Shown here: piece by piece, positions 1 to 7,341 of the stretch | Layout of the letters: the number at the start of each line of letters is the position of its first letter | Numbering within the stretch: position 1 is the first letter of the stretch | The notes under the pieces: model-generated | Databases searched by the model: none | What the model saw: only the letters and a program-made list of their open reading frames with translations | Told to the model about the DNA's origin: nothing | Position numbers and translations under genes: made by a program | Origin: Prevotella sp. P3-122 | GTDB lineage: Bacteria > Bacteroidota > Bacteroidia > Bacteroidales > Bacteroidaceae | Length of the DNA stretch: 64,000 nt | Assembly (NCBI RefSeq): GCF_002251365.1 | Contig: NZ_NPJH01000020.1 | Coordinates: forward strand, 1 to 64,000 | Reading direction: 5' to 3'

Positions 1-1
1 A

Positions 2-304
2 TATTATTTTGCTGCCTCAGAATATATATTGCTCAGATATTTAAAAAATGTAAAAGATGATGATATAAAATCAACGCTTATTACTAAATATGGTAAAGTG
101 ATAGCCAACGATATTATAGAAGATATGCATTCTCCTGAAGACATATTTAGATATTATGATTTTAGCAGACATTTTGACTGGAAGAATATGGATGTGAACA
201 AAAACTCGTACTTTTTAAGAATCTTAGCTTTGGACAAAAAGTTAAAAAACGCAATTGTAAATAACCCTATCAAACAAGGTGATTTAGAAAAGATATTTGA
301 GTAA
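2..304 (+). CDS. C-terminal end of an unknown protein, cut by the window edge
   Basis: The frame is open from the first bases and stops at TAA near 302. About 100 codons are visible, and the true start lies to the left of the window. The visible part is hydrophilic, rich in Lys, Asp and Asn, has no membrane segment, and shows no motif I recognise. The DNA is AT-rich, unlike the conjugation operon further right. Function cannot be assigned. Confidence 0.5.
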   Translation, partial: YYFAASEYILLRYLKNVKDDDIKSTLITKYGKVIANDIIEDMHSPEDIFRYYDFSRHFDWKNMDVNKNSYFLRILALDKKLKNAIVNNPIKQGDLEKIFE

Positions 305-914
305 TGTTCTTATTAGGACTGGAATGAAATTTGTGTGATAACATTATGCGATGCGGTATTGTTTGTAAGTAATTTATAAGTATTATGGGAAGGATTTTTT
401 ATTTGGATTTCTTTCCCATAATAATTATGTATCTAAACACCATCGACTGTCGTTTGTAAAATTTAATAAATTGCTTGTAACTTACTGTATTTTTGAAATT
501 ATACATATAGTATTATATTCCAGATAATACCTCTTCCAAATTAAGATACACAATTTGAAAGTAAATTATTTTATACATATATTTATTGCTTTCATTTTGT
601 TATTGGGTATATTCTAACGAGGCATAAATGCAAGCGTTCTGCTTTGGTACGCATTGAAAAGAGGCTTGACAGGTCTTATTGGGTGCAAAATAACACTTTT
701 ATTACAATCCATCAATTTCTTTCAAAAGGTTTTGTTTGGAAACAGTAATAAACTTATTTGGGGCTATTGTTTTGTTTCCAAAGTGGCTCGTTTCCACAAT
801 CTTTTGAAAAGTGCTTATAGTGACATTGACATCAGAAAGGGATAGCAATACGATTATGATTGTCATTTATAAACATACAGTCGAAGTATTGCAAATTATT
901 CCTACTACAAAGCA
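305..914. other. AT-rich gap with an inverted repeat, no convincing gene
   Basis: About 610 bp with no supported gene. A reading frame of 63 codons at 654-845 has no family features and is not accepted. The clearest structure is an inverted repeat with perfect 9-bp arms TTTGGAAAC (735-743) and GTTTCCAAA (774-782), flanked by a looser pair around 722-730 and 802-810. It could be a structured RNA or a decayed terminal repeat. Before the IS66 insertion this stretch continued directly into the 3' end of the tetR gene at 4 kb. Confidence 0.4.
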
Positions 915-922
915 TTTTGTTC
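915..922. repeat. Left target-site duplication of the IS66 element
   Basis: The 8 bases TTTTGTTC directly before the left inverted repeat are repeated exactly after the right end (3994-4001). An 8-bp duplication is the size known for the IS66 family. Confidence 0.95.
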
Positions 923-1004
923 GTAAGCAGTCATTTTGGGCCGTATTGTAGGGGATAAGATAAAGGCATAGCTTTGCTGCGATAATTTATATACGCAGTA
1001 AAGT

Positions 1005-1454
1005 ATGAATAATAAAAACAAGGAAGGAAACTTTTACGCTTCGAAAGTCCGCCTGTTCCTGAATGAGTACGGCGGCGAGAATTTGCAGGAATTCTGCCAT
1101 GCAGAAAATGTCAGTTATACCAAGATGTGCCATTGCCTTGGGCGGCCGGCCTACCGTAAGCCCAAAGCCACGCCAACAGTTTCAACAGGAGATAAATCAC
1201 ATGTATCAGATACCCTATTGCCAGTCATTGACTTGCAGCCTCTGGTTGTTGACCTGCCCAATCAACCGGCAGAAACGTCATCCTCGTCGGCTACTCCCGT
1301 GCCTGGTAAAAGACGCCATACAAAAGAGTCGTCACCGTGTGGTACCCTGTCCGACGTCGCACTTACCCTTTCCGGCCGGCTTAATGTAAGGATTGGGTCT
1401 TGTGAAGTAAGTACATTGGTCACCTTAATGAAGGAGATGGAGGTGACGCTATGA
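1005..1454 (+). CDS. tnpA: IS66 accessory protein TnpA
   Basis: First gene of the IS66 element, 149 residues. The first 50 residues (Phe-Tyr-Ala-Ser-Lys-Val and following) resemble the small HTH-like region of Bacteroides IS66 orf1 proteins. The remainder is a Ser/Thr/Pro-rich linker and a short basic tail. IS66 TnpA is required for efficient transposition together with TnpB. The stop overlaps the tnpB start as ATGA, so translation of the two is probably coupled. Identification rests mainly on position within an unambiguous IS66 element. Confidence 0.8.
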   Translation: MNNKNKEGNFYASKVRLFLNEYGGENLQEFCHAENVSYTKMCHCLGRPAYRKPKATPTVSTGDKSHVSDTLLPVIDLQPLVVDLPNQPAETSSSSATPVPGKRRHTKESSPCGTLSDVALTLSGRLNVRIGSCEVSTLVTLMKEMEVTL

Positions 1455-1870
1455 TGGGGATGTCCGCTACTTACCACTATTATGTATGTACAGATGAAGT
1501 TACCTTGCGTTACAGACATGCAGGCCTGCGGGGTTATATCCGAGAAAAGCTCCACAAAGACCCCTGCAACGGGGATGTCTTCCTGTTCTTTTCCCGTGAC
1601 TTCCGCCGTGTACGTCTCTACTACCATTACCGCAACAGTGAAGTGCTCACCGACCGTATCCTGTTTGACGAGAGGTTTGTCTGTCCCATCTTCAAAGACC
1701 CGAACAAACACGTTTACCACATCTCCTGGGAGAGCTTCGTATATCTCATGGAGGCCTTGCGGCAACTGAACAAGGAAGAGGAAATTGACGAGGTTGATGA
1801 AAACGATTACTTCAGTGAGACAGAGGATGAAGATGAGGATTTATCCTATATTGGTGTTAGCAACAATTAA
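1451..1870 (+). CDS. tnpB: IS66 accessory protein TnpB
   Basis: Second gene of the IS66 element, 139 residues. It shows the TnpB-type core around residues 20-100: Arg-Gly-Tyr-Ile, then the Gly-Asp-Val-Phe-Leu-Phe-Phe-Ser segment, then Lys-Leu/Arg-Leu-Tyr-Tyr. The C-terminus is very acidic (Asp/Glu-rich from about residue 115). TnpB is an essential accessory protein of IS66 transposition with no known catalytic role. The start codon overlaps the tnpA stop (ATGA). Another IS66-family orf2 variant is the only realistic alternative. Confidence 0.88.
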   Translation: MMGMSATYHYYVCTDEVTLRYRHAGLRGYIREKLHKDPCNGDVFLFFSRDFRRVRLYYHYRNSEVLTDRILFDERFVCPIFKDPNKHVYHISWESFVYLMEALRQLNKEEEIDEVDENDYFSETEDEDEDLSYIGVSNN

Positions 1871-1900
1871 CTTATATATCTGACAATCAATTAGATAACA

Positions 1901-1932
1901 TTTGTATATATGAATAAAAATGAGTACCTTTG
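1901..1932 (+). promoter_or_regulatory. Consensus Bacteroidetes promoter inside IS66, upstream of tnpC
   Basis: TTTG at 1901-1904, a 20-bp spacer, then TACCTTTG at 1925-1932: a full match to the Bacteroidetes housekeeping promoter. Transcription should begin near 1937, which is the ATG for residue 10 of the longest tnpC frame. That raises the possibility of a leaderless tnpC mRNA. Confidence 0.7.
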
Positions 1933-3919
1933 TAGCATGTTAAAGTCAGAGGAACATAGCCAGCAGATACTCGTTTCACAGCTGAATGCGGAGAAGCGTG
2001 CGCGTCGTGCAGCCGAGAAGAAGGCGCACGACGCGGACCTTCGCGTCTCTGACCTGACAACCCGGAACACTGAATTGGAATCGAGACTTGAAGCGCAGCT
2101 CAACAAGGTCGCCGAGATGGTCCAGCAGATAACGACCATGCTGATGGGTGGTGGTGCCTTGTCTCTACCGGAATCCCTGAAAGAGGAACTGGTCGGCACC
2201 ATACGTGCGGAGTTTGACCGTCAGATACAGGAACTGAAGGCTATGCATGAGAAGGAGAAGCAGGACCTGATAGCCTCGTTCAATGCCAGGCTGGCAGCCA
2301 AGGATAATGAGATAGCCCGTCTTAAGGGAGAGGACGGTAATGAGGATGGTCAGCCCCCGTCCACGACCGCTCCCGGCTTCTCTGCTCCACTCACGCCAGA
2401 AGAACTGGCTGCCAGAAACAAGCAGCTCGAGCAGCAGAAGGCCAGTCTCCAGGTGAACTCTTATGGCCAGCATACTGAGTCTGAGAAATACCTTCATGGC
2501 TCACAACAGATAGAGCATGCTGATGACCTGGACCTGAATGGTGAGGATGTCCCTGCGGAAAAGGTGGTAGAGATAGCCCGTGAGCTCCGGGAACATAAGA
2601 ACATGAAGGGCGTTGACAAGCCCAGACGTGATCAGCCGCTGGTGGAGCAGGCAAAAGATACCAAGAATGACATCGTCCTGGTTCCGGAAGGCCTTCCTGA
2701 GGATGCGGAGTATATTGGTGAGGATGTCACCGTCCGTTATACCTACGTCAAAGGCTACTTACGAACGCTTCTCATCCGGAGGAAGAAGTACAAGGACCCG
2801 AGAGGTAAATATTACCACGTCAACCTTCCTGAAAAGTACAGGAACTGTATGGGAAGGACGCAGGTTACTGAAAGCCTGATAGCACAGATACTGACGTTGC
2901 ACTTCTATTACAACATGACTGTTTCAGATATTGAGGAATGGCTGCAAGGCATGGGCCTGAATTTTGCCCATACCACCGTCATTCACTGGATTGAGTTGGG
3001 AGCCAAGATACTGGAACCTCTGGACGAACCGCTTCATAAGGAGATCATCTCTTCGGGCGAGGCCCATGGTGATGAGAGTACCGTGGGGTGCAAGGACAAG
3101 AGGCTTCCTGACAAGGATGAAAAGGCGGAGGATGTAGAGGATGACCTTCACTACTTCAAGCGGTGGATCTTCTGTTATTATGCCCCGCTTCACAGTCTGA
3201 CCCAGTTCGTTTTCCATGATCGGGGTCGTCGGACGCAGGAAGCAGTAAAGAAGTACTTTGAGGACGTGATAGAGAAGCTTTACCTGCACAGTGATGGTGC
3301 TCCCCTCTATAAATGCTATGATGTAGGGGAGCTTATATTGAGGATTGCCTGTCTGGTCCACATGCGAAGGCCCTTCTTCAAGTTGAAAGAGTTCTCGAAA
3401 GATGCGATGCTGATAATGAAGCTGTTCGATTCCATCTTCCATGAAGACCGAAAAATAAAAGAAGCGTTCAGCGACGTGGACGACATACGCAGGGAACGTG
3501 GAGTAAGATTGGTCCCGATGTTCAACGAATTGAAGAATTACCTGGATAGGCTTAGCAATAACCTTAAGAAGGAGGATGAACCGGAACTTCTTAAGGCAGT
3601 CAACTATGCCCTTAAGGAATATCCCTGCATGCTTCGTTGCCTGGAGGATGGACGACTTGACCTCTCGAACAATATCTGCGAGCGACAGATCCGGAGAGTT
3701 GCAAAGTACAGGAACAACAGCCTGTTTGTGGGTAGCCCTGAGTCAGGTGCCCGTTTCGCACGTCTCATGTCAGTCTTCGCAAACATCAAGTCCCATCACT
3801 TGGACCCCATCGTTTACTTATGCGACGTGTTCCGTCGAATCGGAACTACTGCAGAGGAAAAGCTGGTTGAGTTGCTGCCCCACAGATGGCAGCTGGCTAC
3901 CGTCTCAGCATGGGTGTGA
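1910..3919 (+). CDS. tnpC: IS66 transposase TnpC
   Basis: DDE transposase of the IS66 family, up to 669 residues. The N-terminal 130 residues form a coiled coil (leucine-zipper-like, Arg/Ala/Glu-rich). The catalytic core shows Asp in His-Gly-Asp-Glu-Ser near residue 388, Asp in His-Ser-Asp-Gly-Ala near 461, and Glu in Asn-Ile-Cys-Glu-Arg near 590, the usual spacing. No frameshift or stop interrupts it, so the enzyme should be active. The longest start is ATG 1910; a consensus promoter ending at 1932 suggests translation may instead begin at ATG 1937. Confidence 0.97.
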   Translation: MNKNEYLCSMLKSEEHSQQILVSQLNAEKRARRAAEKKAHDADLRVSDLTTRNTELESRLEAQLNKVAEMVQQITTMLMGGGALSLPESLKEELVGTIRAEFDRQIQELKAMHEKEKQDLIASFNARLAAKDNEIARLKGEDGNEDGQPPSTTAPGFSAPLTPEELAARNKQLEQQKASLQVNSYGQHTESEKYLHGSQQIEHADDLDLNGEDVPAEKVVEIARELREHKNMKGVDKPRRDQPLVEQAKDTKNDIVLVPEGLPEDAEYIGEDVTVRYTYVKGYLRTLLIRRKKYKDPRGKYYHVNLPEKYRNCMGRTQVTESLIAQILTLHFYYNMTVSDIEEWLQGMGLNFAHTTVIHWIELGAKILEPLDEPLHKEIISSGEAHGDESTVGCKDKRLPDKDEKAEDVEDDLHYFKRWIFCYYAPLHSLTQFVFHDRGRRTQEAVKKYFEDVIEKLYLHSDGAPLYKCYDVGELILRIACLVHMRRPFFKLKEFSKDAMLIMKLFDSIFHEDRKIKEAFSDVDDIRRERGVRLVPMFNELKNYLDRLSNNLKKEDEPELLKAVNYALKEYPCMLRCLEDGRLDLSNNICERQIRRVAKYRNNSLFVGSPESGARFARLMSVFANIKSHHLDPIVYLCDVFRRIGTTAEEKLVELLPHRWQLATVSAWV

Positions 3920-3989
3920 TAAGACCTAGTTTTCTTAAGAAACAATAAAATACTTCATTTTACCGGGCCTACGGGTCCTAAATGACCGC

Positions 3990-4556
3990 TTACTTTTGTT
4001 CCTGATGGCTCTTATCCTCTTGAAATACCTCTAAGGAATCCACAAACAGATTCCCTATGTTTTGCGTCATGAAGTTGTTATAACTCAACAATTTGTGATT
4101 TGAAGCACCAGTCAGTTCATCTATAAAGGTTAATTCTTTATCCATAGCCTTCTTTAGCATAACACTAAAGCCTACATAATGTTTCTGCGCCTGGACAATT
4201 ATATTGAATACTGCTTGTGCTGCATTAGGCAAACAATAGTTGTTGGATAAGTCTTCTTTAAGTCTATCAAATGGAGTTTTATAGGTCGCATGAAACTGAG
4301 ACACGGAACACGCAGACAATCTCGCTTTTTCTTCATCAGATAACACAAACACCGGAAAAAACAATTCATCAATCATATTCAAGAACAAATCTTTCTTGTT
4401 CTTATTAAAATAGAATATCGCACCTCTCGTTTGAGATATATTCTTCTCTAGCTCAGTGACTGATATGGCATCCCATGTGCCCTGAGCCATTAGGCGATAA
4501 CATTGCTTTAGAATGTCTATTCGGTTCTGTTGGGTCTGTGGCCGTGGCTTGTTCAT
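3990..4556 (-). CDS. TetR/AcrR-family transcriptional regulator, 3' end altered by IS66
   Basis: 188 residues. The N-terminal HTH lies at about residues 30-60 (Ile-Ser-Val-Thr-Glu-Leu-Glu, then Thr-Arg-Gly-Ala-Ile-Phe-Tyr-Phe), the pattern of TetR proteins. The C-terminal helical ligand-binding region is not family-diagnostic. It is co-directional with the ketoacyl synthase gene, which a second TetR gene precedes. The IS66 element ends at 3993, so the last Lys codon and the TAA stop are built partly from IS sequence. Reconstructing the pre-insertion site gives an end of Gln-Asn-Ala-Leu-stop instead of Gln-Lys-stop, so the protein is essentially unchanged. Confidence 0.85.
   Translation of the reverse strand: MNKPRPQTQQNRIDILKQCYRLMAQGTWDAISVTELEKNISQTRGAIFYFNKNKKDLFLNMIDELFFPVFVLSDEEKARLSACSVSQFHATYKTPFDRLKEDLSNNYCLPNAAQAVFNIIVQAQKHYVGFSVMLKKAMDKELTFIDELTGASNHKLLSYNNFMTQNIGNLFVDSLEVFQEDKSHQEQK
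3994..4001. repeat. Right target-site duplication of the IS66 element
   Basis: TTTTGTTC, identical to 915-922. Confidence 0.95.
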
Positions 4557-4646
4557 ACATAAAAAAGGGTACGGGGACTATTACGTCTTACTGTGAAGGT
4601 TGTGGATACCCTATGGAAAAGACATAACGCCCCCGTACTTTTATGT
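4557..4646. repeat. Long inverted repeat in the tetR leader
   Basis: The left arm at 4557-4576 (ACAT, A-run, GTACGGGG) pairs with the right arm at 4630-4646 (CCCCCGTACTTTTATGT, read in reverse complement). It abuts the tetR start codon. A TetR operator or a structured 5' leader controlling this regulator would both fit. The arms are imperfect because the A-run is longer on the left. Confidence 0.5.
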
Positions 4647-4776
4647 ACGAAGAGTCATCATACCTATCTGCTTCCATAGTTAAAAACTTCCACATTTTCA
4701 CAGAGAAAGACAAATATGAACCCTTAAATTCTTATTTTACAGCTGCAAAGGTAACAAATATTTTTTAAATAATATA

Positions 4777-5913
4777 TCAAATACAGCTTAATAAGGCCAC
4801 TCCATACGAAAATCTACCGCTTTCTGGGACTAAAAGTACGATTTTGTCTCCTTTTTTTAGCGGTTTTGTCCTAATCAGTTCATCAAGCGCGGTAAAAGGT
4901 GACACCGCCCCAACATTACCCACCCAAGTTAGATTCGTAAACCATTTGTCGGTCGGCAGTTGAATATTGCGCTTTTGTAGTTCTTCATCAAGTCGCTTAT
5001 AGAAATACATGGATGATATATGCGGAATGACATAAGTTATCTCATCTGGATCCACCTTACCTTTTGCAAAGGCTGCTTCAATGGCATCTACAAAATACGG
5101 TATGCCATATTCATTGAGTTGGCGAACATCCTGTTTGAGACTCCATATAGATTTGTCCCCAAGCTCACGACCCTCAAATGATTTCCATCCGGTCAGACTG
5201 CCATCATCGTTTTTATCAGCCCACATATACATACAGACCGGTTGACGATTCGCATACGAAAATGTATGAATCCAGTCTATTGACAGATTGATTTCCCCGT
5301 CGGGAACATTTTTTAGAAGAAGTGCAGCGGCACCATCTGAAAGCATGAAGCGAAGAAAATCTTTCTCAAAAGCGAGATGTGGATATTCTTCTACTAAATG
5401 TTGGCACTCCATCTCTTCCTTAAAGAAGCGTGATAGCATAGTCGGGGAAATCAACTCTGAAGCAGCACAGACGGCATTGTCACTATTTCCTGAAAGGACG
5501 GACATCCATGCTGTCTTGAGTGCCATAAGGCTTGTCATGCAAACACCCGACAATGACGCTGTTTCTAAGGAGTGGTCAAATGTTGCTCCATGAACCATTG
5601 ACGCATGGGAAGGAATCAACTGATCCGGCATTGATGTCGCGCATGACAGAAACTGTACTTTGTGTTTTTCGTCTTCGCTTATAAATAATTTGTTAATGGC
5701 TGAACTGGCAAGCTCAACATTCGTATGTGTAATCCGCTGCTTTTTATCCAAGGCATAATACCTGGTTTTTATGCCGTTCTGACGCAGGATAATGGATTTC
5801 ACACGTGACGGGTGATCATCAATCAGCCCAAGATACTCTTCCATTTCATCATTCCCTACCGGATTATTCGGGAAGTATGAAGAGGTTTTGGTAATGAATA
5901 CTTCTAAACTCAT
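4777..5913 (-). CDS. 3-oxoacyl-ACP synthase III (FabH-type) family protein
   Basis: 378 residues, thiolase-fold KAS III type condensing enzyme. The catalytic triad is visible: Cys125 in Ser-Gly-Val-Cys-Met-Thr-Ser, His298 in Pro-His-Ile-Ser-Ser, and Asn333 in Val-Gly-Asn-Val-Gly-Ala. Such enzymes condense an acyl-CoA or acyl starter with malonyl-ACP in the cytoplasm. It is somewhat longer than housekeeping FabH (about 320 residues) and lies alone between two TetR genes with no acyl carrier protein or other fatty-acid gene beside it. It is therefore more likely a specialised synthase (secondary lipid, signal or membrane adaptation) than the main FabH. The substrate cannot be inferred. Confidence 0.85.
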   Translation of the reverse strand: MSLEVFITKTSSYFPNNPVGNDEMEEYLGLIDDHPSRVKSIILRQNGIKTRYYALDKKQRITHTNVELASSAINKLFISEDEKHKVQFLSCATSMPDQLIPSHASMVHGATFDHSLETASLSGVCMTSLMALKTAWMSVLSGNSDNAVCAASELISPTMLSRFFKEEMECQHLVEEYPHLAFEKDFLRFMLSDGAAALLLKNVPDGEINLSIDWIHTFSYANRQPVCMYMWADKNDDGSLTGWKSFEGRELGDKSIWSLKQDVRQLNEYGIPYFVDAIEAAFAKGKVDPDEITYVIPHISSMYFYKRLDEELQKRNIQLPTDKWFTNLTWVGNVGAVSPFTALDELIRTKPLKKGDKIVLLVPESGRFSYGVALLSCI

Positions 5914-5931
5914 AAATTACATAATGTTTGT

Positions 5932-5949
5932 TATCTTTTGGCAAAGATA
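5932..5949 (-). promoter_or_regulatory. Promoter -10 type box within a palindrome, upstream of the KAS III gene
   Basis: On the minus strand TATCTTTG (5942-5949) lies about 30 bp before the start codon at 5913. It is embedded in the palindrome TATCTTT-TGGC-AAAGATA (5932-5949), so a regulator bound there would cover the promoter. One of the two flanking TetR proteins is the obvious candidate. No good -33 box is seen. Confidence 0.5.
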
Positions 5950-5991
5950 TGGTATTTTTATGAATTAGAGAAATATTTCCGTAATTAAAAT

Positions 5992-6597
5992 CTAAATCCT
6001 GAGTAACTTATAGAGATTCATCAACTGCATTCTCAGCTCAACTGTGTTCAATCCGACAGACAATGAGTCTATATATGATTGTCCATAAAAGAGGTTCATA
6101 AAATTACGAGCAGTATTCATTATATCAATATCGCTCTTGATTTCCTTACGTTCAATGGCTTTTTGTAATACTCCAATCCAAATTATAACCTCCTGATTCC
6201 TGTTTTCAAGATACTGAGAGTGTAAATCTGGAAAATATTTGCATATTTGCAAAATCAAGGACATATATGCTCTACTTGCATTTTGCACGTTTTTGCCTAC
6301 ATCGTTAAAACGATTCATAGTCTCTTGACAGCCATTCACATAAGCCTCTATAAAATCTTTCATTGAATCAAATTCTGTTTGAGTTATTTTCTGTTTCAAA
6401 TTCTGCGTATCAACCAAATAGTGTTTTACCACAGAATAGAACAAGCCCAATTTGTCTTTGGCATAATATGTTATGGCACCGCGCGTCATGCCGGAAGCAC
6501 TCTCTATATCAGCTATGCTTACGGCTTCAAATGGTTTGGATAGGAACAGCTTAAACGCTTCATGATAGAGCTGTTCTTTACGGTTGTTTTTATTCAT
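5992..6597 (-). CDS. TetR/AcrR-family transcriptional regulator
   Basis: 201 residues. A TetR HTH is clear at about residues 24-50 (Ala-Val-Ser-Ile-Ala-Asp-Ile-Glu, then Met-Thr-Arg-Gly-Ala-Ile-Thr-Tyr-Tyr). It is followed by a helical ligand-binding domain. It lies 78 bp upstream of the ketoacyl synthase gene in the same direction and is the second TetR gene of the module. It has a strong promoter of its own (6637-6668). Probably a ligand-responsive repressor of itself and the neighbouring synthase; the ligand is unknown. Confidence 0.88.
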   Translation of the reverse strand: MNKNNRKEQLYHEAFKLFLSKPFEAVSIADIESASGMTRGAITYYAKDKLGLFYSVVKHYLVDTQNLKQKITQTEFDSMKDFIEAYVNGCQETMNRFNDVGKNVQNASRAYMSLILQICKYFPDLHSQYLENRNQEVIIWIGVLQKAIERKEIKSDIDIMNTARNFMNLFYGQSYIDSLSVGLNTVELRMQLMNLYKLLRI

Positions 6598-6636
6598 TTA
6601 GCTCTGATTCAGATAATTCGACATGTAATTACTGCG

Positions 6637-6668
6637 CAAAAGTAATAAATTAATTAGGAGAAGGCAAA
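6637..6668 (-). promoter_or_regulatory. Consensus promoter of the second tetR gene
   Basis: Minus strand: TTTG (complement of 6665-6668), 20 bp, then TACTTTTG (complement of 6637-6644). Predicted transcription start near 6632, 35 bp before the ATG. Confidence 0.65.
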
Positions 6669-6819
6669 TAATTCGTTATATTTGTGTACCTTTGTATTAC
6701 ATTACGAGTGTAAACTAATATAAGGTAGCCCGGGGCATAACAGTGAGAATGTGGAAATTTTGATTGTGGAATATGTCTTGGACTACCTTTTCCAATACAA
6801 TTGTTATTATTCATATCCA

Positions 6820-7341
6820 TTACAAATCTGCACAAAGCAACTGATATTCCATCCATCGGCGACGCCAAATCCCGGAATGATGCTTGCCTTTGTAATGACA
6901 GAAAGAAAGATAATCAGCCAAGATATTCCTGTCACCTGCTTCTATCCTCCGCAATAGACGGCTTTTCTTATATCCCTGTCCTCCAAGAACCTTTGCCGAA
7001 CCGCAGTTATAGCTCAGGCAGGCAAGCAGGAGACTGTCCGCCCCGTATGACCGATACAGGGCGCAGAATTTCCGCAAGTCCTTCCTGAGCAGAGCGTCTG
7101 CCTGACTTTCCGTAAGCAGCACGCCTTTACGGTACGGCTCGCCCGGCTGGACGACATGACCGTAGCCGATGGTCGGCCAGTGCTCCGGGCGATGCAGGGT
7201 CTCGTAATGTTTGATTATCAGAATTGCCCGCTCAAACGGCGGCAGTTCCATAAGCCTCCGTAACGTAGGCTGGGCAAAACTTGAACCTATATAGATATAG
7301 GCAAACAGGACTATGACAAATATTCGAAGTTTATTTCGCAT
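6820..7341 (-). CDS. GH24-type lysozyme of the conjugation operon
   Basis: 173 residues with an N-terminal hydrophobic export segment (residues 5-24). The muramidase signature is visible: Glu47 in His-Tyr-Glu-Thr and Thr57 in Pro-Thr-Ile-Gly-Tyr-Gly-His. Spacing between Glu and Thr is shorter than in T4 lysozyme, and the usual middle Asp is not evident. It probably opens peptidoglycan locally for assembly of the mating channel. It is the last gene of the leftward tra operon and overlaps the coupling-protein gene by 11 bp. Confidence 0.82.
   Translation of the reverse strand: MRNKLRIFVIVLFAYIYIGSSFAQPTLRRLMELPPFERAILIIKHYETLHRPEHWPTIGYGHVVQPGEPYRKGVLLTESQADALLRKDLRKFCALYRSYGADSLLLACLSYNCGSAKVLGGQGYKKSRLLRRIEAGDRNILADYLSFCHYKGKHHSGIWRRRWMEYQLLCADL

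Larger units (their letters stand above)
923..3993 (+). mobile_element. Intact IS66-family insertion sequence, 3,071 bp
   Basis: The element is bounded by imperfect inverted repeats. The left end begins GTAAGCAGTCATTTTGGGCC at 923; the right end, read from 3993 inwards, begins GTAAGCGGTCATTTAGGACC. GTAA termini are typical of IS66. It carries the standard three-gene set tnpA, tnpB and tnpC, all open, and is flanked by a perfect 8-bp target duplication. The matching duplication and uninterrupted genes suggest a fairly recent insertion. It landed at the 3' end of the leftward tetR gene and now supplies that gene's last base pairs and stop codon. Confidence 0.95.

Noticed and set aside
654..845. 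63-codon frame on the + strand
   Set aside because: No family features, unusual composition, and it overlaps an inverted repeat; likely chance.
1262..1765. 167-codon frame antisense to IS66 tnpA/tnpB
   Set aside because: Antisense shadow of well-supported IS genes.
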